A DNA stretch of 11,985 nt from NCBI GenBank assembly GCA_964525565.1, contig CAZGHI010000058.1, positions 1 through 11,985 of the forward strand, read 5' to 3'. Position numbers and translations under genes: made by a program. Shown one piece after another: positions 6,174 to 11,985 of the stretch. Position 1 is the stretch's first letter. Every line of letters starts with the position of its first letter. Under the pieces are notes generated by a model. That model worked only from the letters and a program-made list of their open reading frames with translations, was not told the DNA's origin and did no database searches. This stretch comes from OLB6 sp964525565. GTDB taxonomy: Bacteria; Bacteroidota; Ignavibacteria; Kapaibacteriales; Kapaibacteriaceae.

Positions 6174-7097
6174 ATGAAGGTGCTTGTTACCGGTGGCGCT
6201 GGTTTTATCGGCTCACACATTGTTGACGCCTGCATCGAACGCGGAGATGATGTTGTGGTTTTCGACAATCTCCTAACAGGGAAGCGGGAGAATGTCCATC
6301 CGTCTGCACTCTTAATAGAAGGCGATATTGCATCGCCTGAATTCTACACGTTCGTCATTGAACAGAAGTTCGATATCATCTTTCACTTTGCGGCCCACAT
6401 GGAGTTGCGAGTAAGTGTAGACAAACCAGTGTTCGATGCGCACAATAACGTTATTGGTAGTGTCAATGTACTACAAGCTGCTCATATTTCGGGAGTGCAA
6501 CATGTTGTTCTTGCCTCAACAATTGCAACGCTGGGAGAATTCCGATACTTTCCTGCCGACGATGCTCATCCGACCGAACCAATATCGCCATATGGTGTAA
6601 GTAAACTATGCATGGAACAATATGCAAGCTACTATCACCGCGTACTAGGGCTGCCGGTTTGTTGTCTTAGATTTACAACAGTATATGGACCACGCCAAAA
6701 TCCAAATGGCGAGAGTGGTGTCATTGCCATTTTTTTACAAAAGTTTATTAAAGGGGCTGTGGCAACAGTCCACGGCGATGGTGAGCAAACACGAGACTAC
6801 TTACATGTGCAAGACGTGGTGCACGCCTGTTTGCTGGCATCAGAGAAACGAATCAATGGTTCTCATCTTGTTGCATCGGGGACTGAAAATTCTGTCAACA
6901 CACTGATACAACTACTGCGTGGCTATGGACATGAAAATGCCGCTGTAGAGTATGGTCCACGAAAACTGGGAGATCCTATGCGGATGGTTTGCACAGCTCA
7001 TTCGTTTTATCATGCTACTGGCTGGAAACCCACAATTTCCTTCGAAGAAGGTGTACAACAAACAACGCTGTGGTTCCGTGAGAACACAAGTGCATAG
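6174..7097 (+). CDS. NAD-dependent sugar nucleotide epimerase/dehydratase (UDP-glucose 4-epimerase-like)
   Basis: A 307-residue extended short-chain dehydrogenase. TGGAGFIGS at 6-14 is the Rossmann NAD-binding loop and FDNLLTGKREN (30-40) carries Asp31, which holds the NAD ribose. HFAAH follows at 71-75, Ser115-Thr116 in the catalytic region, and Tyr140-x-x-x-Lys144 (YGVSK) is the catalytic pair. LRFTTVYGPRQNP and GDGEQTRDYLHVQDVV are the usual substrate-domain blocks of GalE-like enzymes. It probably epimerises UDP-glucose or a UDP-N-acetylhexosamine for cell-surface polysaccharides; the exact substrate cannot be read from the sequence. I chose the ATG at 6174 because it places the Rossmann strand at the N-terminus and is preceded by GGAAG; the frame stays open 26 codons further upstream, but that lies inside purD. 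It follows purD by 2 bases, so the two are cotranscribed although their pathways differ. Confidence 0.88.
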   Translation: MKVLVTGGAGFIGSHIVDACIERGDDVVVFDNLLTGKRENVHPSALLIEGDIASPEFYTFVIEQKFDIIFHFAAHMELRVSVDKPVFDAHNNVIGSVNVLQAAHISGVQHVVLASTIATLGEFRYFPADDAHPTEPISPYGVSKLCMEQYASYYHRVLGLPVCCLRFTTVYGPRQNPNGESGVIAIFLQKFIKGAVATVHGDGEQTRDYLHVQDVVHACLLASEKRINGSHLVASGTENSVNTLIQLLRGYGHENAAVEYGPRKLGDPMRMVCTAHSFYHATGWKPTISFEEGVQQTTLWFRENTSA

Positions 7098-7209
7098 TCG
7101 CATTTCAAGGTACTTTCCATTCAAAATCTGCTCACAATGTCGTCACCGTTGTATTTTCGGGTACATTTTAGCATAGATCGAGACTTCTGAACCAACCGAG
7201 AAACGTTCA

Positions 7210-7740
7210 ATGCACGTAGTTACGCGCTCCTTGATCCGCACCCTTGGGTTTTCCGCGATTGCTGTTGTACTAGTGTCTTGCAACATCCAGGGCTTTTTTA
7301 CCAAGTACGAAGACGACCCTGTGTGGTCTGATCCTAACGCTGCTGTCGCTGATGCCGGGAGTTCGGCTGATGCTGGTGGTCCGGGAAAAGCAGTGTACGG
7401 TCGCATATGTGCAGCTTGCCACCTTGGCAATGGCAACGGTGTACCCGCAAATAATATTCCACCATTAGCAGGGTCGGCCTTGGTTGTGGGTGATGCAAGA
7501 ATCCCCATTCAAATCGTGTTGCATGGTTTCAAAGGTCCTATTCAGCGCAACGGTGTGAATATCAACGGTCAGATGGCCGCATGGAAGGATCAGTTGAGCG
7601 ACAAGGAAATTGCTGATGTGCTCACCTATGTTAGGAGCGCATTTGGTAATTCAGCAGGAGCAGTTACTGCTGATGAAGTTGCGGCTGTTCGCGAAGCAAC
7701 ATCCAAGAGACTATCTCCATATACTGAAGCTGAACTTTAA
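7210..7740 (+). CDS. lipoprotein cytochrome c of the oxidase cluster
   Basis: A 176-residue single-heme c-type cytochrome. The N-terminus is a lipoprotein signal: basic residues, a hydrophobic core, then LVSC with the lipidated Cys at position 24. A low-complexity Ala/Asp/Gly/Ser linker (about 43-59) leads to the cytochrome domain with CAACH (67-71), whose cysteines bind heme and whose His71 is the proximal ligand. Met122, in INGQMAAW, is the likely distal ligand. YGRICAACHLGNGNGVP is typical of cytochrome c subunits tied to oxidases or Cu-dependent reductases. Lipid-anchored outside the cytoplasmic membrane, it would deliver electrons to CuA of CoxB; in other A2 oxidases (caa3) this domain is fused to CoxB, which here has none. 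The ribosome binding site is weak (GAGAAA). The 112 bases upstream show no clear promoter or terminator. Its stop is 11 bases before coxB. Confidence 0.88.
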   Translation: MHVVTRSLIRTLGFSAIAVVLVSCNIQGFFTKYEDDPVWSDPNAAVADAGSSADAGGPGKAVYGRICAACHLGNGNGVPANNIPPLAGSALVVGDARIPIQIVLHGFKGPIQRNGVNINGQMAAWKDQLSDKEIADVLTYVRSAFGNSAGAVTADEVAAVREATSKRLSPYTEAEL

Positions 7741-7751
7741 GGAAACACTGT

Positions 7752-8597
7752 ATGCTTGAAATTGAGCGATTGGTTGATGCCCTGCTTTCATCACTAGATA
7801 TGTTGGCGTGGTTTCCGGAGAACACCAGCACCTTTGGTGCCGAACTTGATGCCATGTTTGCCATTATCTACTGGATAAGCGTTGGAATCTTTTTTCTCAC
7901 CTTTGGGATTATGGCTTGGTTTCTCATTGCATACCGCCATCGCGAAGGTCATAAAGGGTACAACTATCATGGCAACAACATTGTCGAAATCACATGGACG
8001 ATTCTTCCAACCATACTGTTTTTTGGAATCGGTTTGTATTCCGATGATATCTGGCGCACAACCAAATACAGCTCCCAGGTACCCAATCCGGATGTTGAAA
8101 TACTGTGTTTAGGTAAGCAGTTTGGATGGTACTTTATGTATCCAGGCGCGGACGGTGTGTTCGGCCGAAATGCTTATAATGATGAAAAGGCCAGAGCCCT
8201 GATGACGGCAACGAACCCGTTTGGTCAGGACAGTACAGACCCGCGTGGTTTTGATGATTTTATCACTGAAAATCAATTCCGTGTTCCCGTAAATGCTAAT
8301 GTAGTTGTTCGAGGCTCCGCAATTGATGTTTTGCATTCGTTCTTTTTACCGCACGCACGAGTTAAACAAGACGTAATTCCCGGAACATGGATGAGTATTT
8401 GGTTTAACATCTTTCGAACCGGAGAATATGAGCTAGCGTGTGCTGAACTATGTGGGGGTGGTCACTACGCTATGCGCGCCGTTTACAAAGTCCAGTCGCG
8501 GGCAGATTACGATGCCTGGCTCAATCAAAAACGTGAAGAAAATCTAGCTAGCCGTGGACTACTAGTTACCGAGGAATCAACAGGAGAGATTCAATAA
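7752..8597 (+). CDS. coxB: cytochrome c oxidase subunit II (CuA subunit)
   Basis: 281 residues. Two transmembrane helices (about 36-60 and 78-97) anchor a periplasmic cupredoxin domain that accepts electrons from cytochrome c. All ligands of the dinuclear CuA site are present: His195 in DVLHSFFLP, then Cys230, Glu232, Cys234, His238 and Met241 in CAELCGGGHYAM. The aromatic electron-entry segment GKQFGWYFMYPG is at 121-132. An insert at about 133-172, ending in DPRGFDDF, resembles those of Bacteroidota CoxB proteins (from memory). There is no cleavable signal peptide and no C-terminal heme c domain, so this is not a fused caa3-type subunit; the upstream cytochrome c lipoprotein probably fills that role. 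A Shine-Dalgarno AAGGAA overlaps the stop of the preceding gene. The TAA stop shares its last A with the ATG of coxA. Confidence 0.95.
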   Translation: MLEIERLVDALLSSLDMLAWFPENTSTFGAELDAMFAIIYWISVGIFFLTFGIMAWFLIAYRHREGHKGYNYHGNNIVEITWTILPTILFFGIGLYSDDIWRTTKYSSQVPNPDVEILCLGKQFGWYFMYPGADGVFGRNAYNDEKARALMTATNPFGQDSTDPRGFDDFITENQFRVPVNANVVVRGSAIDVLHSFFLPHARVKQDVIPGTWMSIWFNIFRTGEYELACAELCGGGHYAMRAVYKVQSRADYDAWLNQKREENLASRGLLVTEESTGEIQ

Positions 8598-10453
8598 TGA
8601 GCACTTCAACCGTGGTAGCCGCACAAACTCAGCATCATGATCACCATCATCACCACGATAATGGACATGGACATGATCACCACGAATTACCGTGGTACCG
8701 GAAGTACGTGTTTTCAACCGACCACAAGGTAATCTCTAAACAGTTCATGATTTCATCGCTCTTCTTCCTATTTGTAGGTGGAGCGTTTGCACTTTTTATT
8801 CGGTGGCAGCTTGCCTATCCTGGTAAGCCTATTCCAATCATTGGCAGCATACTACCGGATTCGTGGGTGATGGAGCCCGGCAATGGGGTGATTACCCCGG
8901 AATTCTATGCCCAACTCCTAACAATGCACGGCTCTATCATGATCTTCCTTGTGATCATACCGTTTGCCGCAGGCATGTTTGGAAACTTCTGCATACCACT
9001 AATGATCGGCACCGACGACATGGCCTTGCCACGTTTGAATATGTGGAGTTTTTGGCTTGTGCCACCGGCAGGCCTGATTATGATGGCAGGGTTCTTTACA
9101 CAAACTGGATATGCAGGAGCAGGTTGGACAAGTTACCCTCCACTCAGTGCACTTACCCAGTTCGAGGCATTTACAATGACCGGTCAAACACTTTGGCTAA
9201 TCTCAGTGTTCCTCATTGGCTTCTCATCTATCATGGGTGCTGTTAACTACGTAACCACGATTCTGAACAAACGTGCCAAAGGAATGAAGCTCTTCGACAT
9301 GCCGCTTACGGTGTGGGCACTTTTTATAACGGCTATCATCATCACTCTGGGCACACCTGTTCTTGCTTCAGGTTTAGCCATGCTCTTTTTCGACAATTTT
9401 TTACATACCAGCTTCTTCCTGCCGGACCACTTGGTAACCACATCAGGTCATGGGTTTGAAGTTGGAACGGGACAGCCGATTTTATTCCAGCACGTCTTTT
9501 GGTTCTATTCTCACCCGGCTGTGTACATCATGATTCTTCCGCTAATGGGCGTTGTAAGTGATGTACTTGCAACATTCTCACGTAAACCGATTTATGGATA
9601 CAAGGCAATGGTGTTTGCGATTGCCGGTATTGCTTTCCTTGGCTTCATCGTGTGGGGACATCACATGTTCCAGTCCGGTATGAACCCGCTTTTAGGCACA
9701 ACATTCATGCTTTCCACGATCGTAATTGCTGTACCTTCATCCATTAAGGTATTCAACTGGCTAGGCACGCTGTGGAGGGGAGATATCCGATTTACATCAC
9801 CGATGTTAAATGCGCTGGCATTTGTAAGTATGTTTATCATCGGTGGTCTGTCTGGTGTCTTCATGGCATCTGCTCCTGTGGACATTTACATTCACGACAC
9901 CTACTTTATTGTTGCCCATATCCACTACGTTCTCTTTGGTGGATCGTTATTTGGAATTTTCGCTGGTATCTACTACTGGTTTCCCAAAATGTTTGGCAAA
10001 ATGTATAGCGAAACGTGGGGCCGTCGCCATACGTTCTGGTCGTTTGTGTTTTTCAACCTAACATTCTTTCCAATGCATGTGTTGGGCACTGGTGGTCACA
10101 TGCGCAGGATATACGATCCCAATGTGTACGACTTTCTCAAAGGGCTTGGCAGTATCAATGAATTGGTAACCATCGGTGCCATTGGTCTTGGCTTTACACA
10201 ACTTATGCTGGTTGGCAACATTCTCTATAGTCTTAAGTGGGGAAAGAAGGCCTCGAGGAATCCATGGAACAGCAACACCCTAGAGTGGGCAGCACCACCG
10301 CACCCGGGACACGGCAACTTTGATACAGACATCACTGTTTACCGTGGACCATACGAGTACAACGTGCAGGGAAGATCACTTGACTACTGGCCGCAGTGGG
10401 AACCAGGCAAATCTGTTCAAGTTCACCACCATACGGTTGCTGTTGACGCATGA
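8597..10453 (+). CDS. coxA: cytochrome c oxidase subunit I, A2-type, with a His-rich N-terminus
   Basis: 618 residues; the catalytic, proton-pumping subunit that reduces O2 to water at the heme a3/CuB site. Ligands seen: His111 and His443 for low-spin heme a, His441 for heme a3, and His306, His355 and His356 for CuB, with Tyr310 placed for the His-Tyr crosslink. The helix VI motif is FWFYSHPAVY: Tyr304-Ser305 replaces the glutamate-bearing HPEV motif of A1 oxidases, the YSHPXV signature of the A2 subfamily. Asp141 in TDDMALPRLN aligns with the D-channel entrance. Twelve or more hydrophobic helices are apparent. The first 30 residues are unusual: 11 histidines among residues 13-29, with Asp and Gly, ahead of the normal start PWYRKYVFSTDHK. 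The start overlaps the coxB stop by one base and the stop overlaps the ctaA start (ATGA), so translation is coupled. Subunit III is not encoded nearby. Confidence 0.96.
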   Translation: MSTSTVVAAQTQHHDHHHHHDNGHGHDHHELPWYRKYVFSTDHKVISKQFMISSLFFLFVGGAFALFIRWQLAYPGKPIPIIGSILPDSWVMEPGNGVITPEFYAQLLTMHGSIMIFLVIIPFAAGMFGNFCIPLMIGTDDMALPRLNMWSFWLVPPAGLIMMAGFFTQTGYAGAGWTSYPPLSALTQFEAFTMTGQTLWLISVFLIGFSSIMGAVNYVTTILNKRAKGMKLFDMPLTVWALFITAIIITLGTPVLASGLAMLFFDNFLHTSFFLPDHLVTTSGHGFEVGTGQPILFQHVFWFYSHPAVYIMILPLMGVVSDVLATFSRKPIYGYKAMVFAIAGIAFLGFIVWGHHMFQSGMNPLLGTTFMLSTIVIAVPSSIKVFNWLGTLWRGDIRFTSPMLNALAFVSMFIIGGLSGVFMASAPVDIYIHDTYFIVAHIHYVLFGGSLFGIFAGIYYWFPKMFGKMYSETWGRRHTFWSFVFFNLTFFPMHVLGTGGHMRRIYDPNVYDFLKGLGSINELVTIGAIGLGFTQLMLVGNILYSLKWGKKASRNPWNSNTLEWAAPPHPGHGNFDTDITVYRGPYEYNVQGRSLDYWPQWEPGKSVQVHHHTVAVDA

Positions 10454-11583
10454 CCGTTCGGACCATTAGTCTGATTCTTTGCGTTTTAACCTTTGCGCTG
10501 ATTGTGTGGGGGGGGCACGTGAATACTACGCGCAGTGGTATGGCCTTCCCAGATTGGCCAACATCCAATGCCAACCCGATGCTAACCTACGCACCGAGTA
10601 AGTGGCTTATGGAAGGTGATAAGTTTTGGGAACACGGTCACCGCCTGTTTGCAAGTTTGGTAGGGTTAGTTACGGTACTTCTTGCCGTGGTGGCATGGAG
10701 GAATACGCCACACGCGTCACGTCCGCATACGGTGATTGCTGGATTCTTGTTGGTTGTCCTAGGCACCGTGGCATCGGCCGTTATTGGTTTGCAAGGGATG
10801 CCTGGTGGATTTATGGAAGTGTTCATGGTGGCCATGGCCCTTATGCTGGTATCATTCCTTGTAGTCGCTTTTCGTTCGTCACATGAACGAAAAATCTTAT
10901 GGTTGTCACTTGCTGCCTTTGCCGGTGTTTGTTTACAGGGTGCCTTTGGTGGGTACACCGTTCGGAACAACCTTCCCACATGGACGAGCACAACACATGG
11001 TTTGTTAGCCGAAGTCTTCTTTGTGATTGTGTTGGCGATATACTATTTGTCCTCGTCATCCTTGTCACACAAGGCACTTCCAACTGCGCCACAATCATCG
11101 AATCGTTGGCTTTCCACAATCGTAATCGGGACGTGGATCACTATTGGTATTCAGTTCCTTTTTGGGGCACTAACACGTCATACCGGAGCATGGGGAGCAA
11201 GCACAATGTGGCCTGAATGGTCGGCTGACGGATTGTTTCCATCAGCTCTTGAGTTTGCCCACTCTTCTGTCGTGATTCACTTTTTACATCGAACTTTTGC
11301 ATACGTGGTTGCGCTGTGTGTACTATGGCAGGTTTGGGCAGCGTGGAGAACACAGTTGCGCACGTACAGTCTAGTGTTATTACTGCTGGTTGTTGTTCAA
11401 ATTGTTCTTGGAGTGCACATACTCTTTACGTTCAGGAGTGAGCTCGTAACAACAGCTCATGTAATGGTAGGCGCTGCAATGTTTGCGATATCGGCGTTTA
11501 CGAGCTTTCCATTCGTTTTCAGACCAATACCATCAATGTCCAGAGTAATTATTCAGCAACCGATGGCGGGAGCACATCTATGA
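10450..11583 (+). CDS. ctaA: heme A synthase (COX15/CtaA family)
   Basis: 377 residues, integral membrane. CtaA oxidises the C8 methyl of heme O to a formyl group, giving heme A for CoxA. The family's four conserved histidine positions are visible: EHGHR (61-65), STTHG (His183), VIHFLHR (His277/His280) and TTAHV (His337). GGHVNTTRSGMAFPDWP (21-37) is the usual first extracytoplasmic loop; it lacks the cysteine pair found in Bacillus-type enzymes. Typical bacterial members are about 300-350 residues with eight helices. This one appears to have an additional hydrophobic helix pair at about 94-141 between the first-histidine helix and the CLQGAFGGYTV helix, making about ten. Eight consecutive G at 10508-10515 stay in frame (Trp-Gly-Gly). 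ATGA overlaps at both ends join it to coxA and ctaB. Confidence 0.9.
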   Translation: MTVRTISLILCVLTFALIVWGGHVNTTRSGMAFPDWPTSNANPMLTYAPSKWLMEGDKFWEHGHRLFASLVGLVTVLLAVVAWRNTPHASRPHTVIAGFLLVVLGTVASAVIGLQGMPGGFMEVFMVAMALMLVSFLVVAFRSSHERKILWLSLAAFAGVCLQGAFGGYTVRNNLPTWTSTTHGLLAEVFFVIVLAIYYLSSSSLSHKALPTAPQSSNRWLSTIVIGTWITIGIQFLFGALTRHTGAWGASTMWPEWSADGLFPSALEFAHSSVVIHFLHRTFAYVVALCVLWQVWAAWRTQLRTYSLVLLLLVVVQIVLGVHILFTFRSELVTTAHVMVGAAMFAISAFTSFPFVFRPIPSMSRVIIQQPMAGAHL

Positions 11584-11985
11584 GCGACTTCCATTCCGCT
11601 CCGGTTGCAGTTACCGCAGAATCGAGTGCCAAAGCGCCTTCTATTCTTCGGGAGTATTACGAGCTGACGAAGCCAGGTATTACGCAAATGGTGGCGCTTA
11701 CCACGCTCACCGGATACTATCTGGCTATTCCAACCAATGTTGTCGAATACTCTTCTTTACCATCGAATCTTCTGCATTTTGCTGCAACCATAACAGGTAC
11801 GGTGCTGATAAGCAGTGGCAGTTGTGTAGCTAATCATATCCTAGAGCGTGATGCCGATGCTCGAATGAAGCGTACGGCGTCCCGACCACTACCAGCAGGC
11901 ACAATTTCAGTGCGGTCGGCGACTTGGTTTGCGGCAATACTCTCTCTGGGGGGGGGGGGGGTATTGGGCGCGCCGGACTTGCCCC
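11580..11985 (+). CDS. ctaB: protoheme IX farnesyltransferase (heme O synthase), 3' end cut off
   Basis: The first 135 codons are present. CtaB transfers a farnesyl group to heme B in the membrane, making the heme O that CtaA converts to heme A. EYYELTKPGIT (25-35) is the family's N-terminal block, and the prenyl-diphosphate/Mg-binding region reads N85-HILERDADARMKRTASRPLPAG (to 107), with the Asp residues and RTxxRPLPxG characteristic of UbiA-type prenyltransferases. The ATG overlaps the ctaA stop by four bases. The last 38 bases are doubtful: 14 consecutive G at 11948-11961 encode four Gly in place of the expected hydrophobic helix residues, and the following GC-rich 24 bases do not read as a normal CtaB helix in this frame, so an indel or contig-end error is likely. 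The gene would normally continue for another 150-170 codons beyond the window. Confidence 0.92.
   Translation, partial: MSDFHSAPVAVTAESSAKAPSILREYYELTKPGITQMVALTTLTGYYLAIPTNVVEYSSLPSNLLHFAATITGTVLISSGSCVANHILERDADARMKRTASRPLPAGTISVRSATWFAAILSLGGGGVLGAPDLP
11948..11961. repeat. homopolymer of 14 G
   Basis: Fourteen consecutive G lie within ctaB, 24 bases before the window end. It keeps the frame as written but replaces expected hydrophobic codons. This is more likely a sequencing or assembly artefact (poly-G no-signal calls or a contig end) than real sequence. Confidence 0.9.

Overview
All genes I can support lie on the + strand. The core is an aerobic-respiration cluster encoding a lipoprotein cytochrome c, CoxB, CoxA, heme A synthase (CtaA) and the start of heme O synthase (CtaB). 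CoxA carries a YSHPAV motif at the active site, which marks the A2 subfamily of heme-copper oxidases known from Rhodothermus and Thermus caa3 enzymes. CoxB also has an insert between the first beta strands and the CuA site that resembles those of Bacteroidota. With the moderate GC content this suggests a bacterium of the Bacteroidota/Chlorobiota group (perhaps an Ignavibacteria/Kapabacteria-like lineage), probably a draft or metagenome assembly because there is an internal N run. The taxonomic guess is inference only.

Layout. Bases 1-2087 are a long gene-poor stretch in which I recognise no gene. Bases 2088-3116 hold an NmrA-family NAD(P)-binding protein preceded by repeated TGTTGCAAC palindromes that overlap a likely promoter. 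Bases 3117-4038 are again gene-poor, with one possible small membrane protein at 3697-3930. A REP-associated tyrosine transposase (RAYT) is at 4039-4605. A nested tandem-repeat array of 14-bp units and GC-rich hairpins follows at 4623-4916 and runs into a 16-base assembly gap (4917-4932). On the minus strand each hairpin is preceded by a GTAG tetranucleotide, the classic signature of REP elements recognised by RAYTs. This candidate RAYT-REP pair is the most interesting signal in the window.

After the gap come purD (its first few codons lost in the gap) and, 2 bases later, a UDP-glucose 4-epimerase-like sugar nucleotide epimerase. The oxidase cluster starts at 7210 and is tightly packed: cytochrome c and coxB are 11 bases apart, coxB/coxA overlap by 1 base, and coxA/ctaA and ctaA/ctaB overlap by 4 bases (ATGA). 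Electrons would pass from the lipid-anchored cytochrome c to the CuA centre of CoxB and then to heme a and the heme a3/CuB site of CoxA. CtaB and CtaA make the heme A that CoxA needs. Subunit III is not in the window. The window ends inside ctaB just after a run of 14 G, which looks like a sequence-quality problem.
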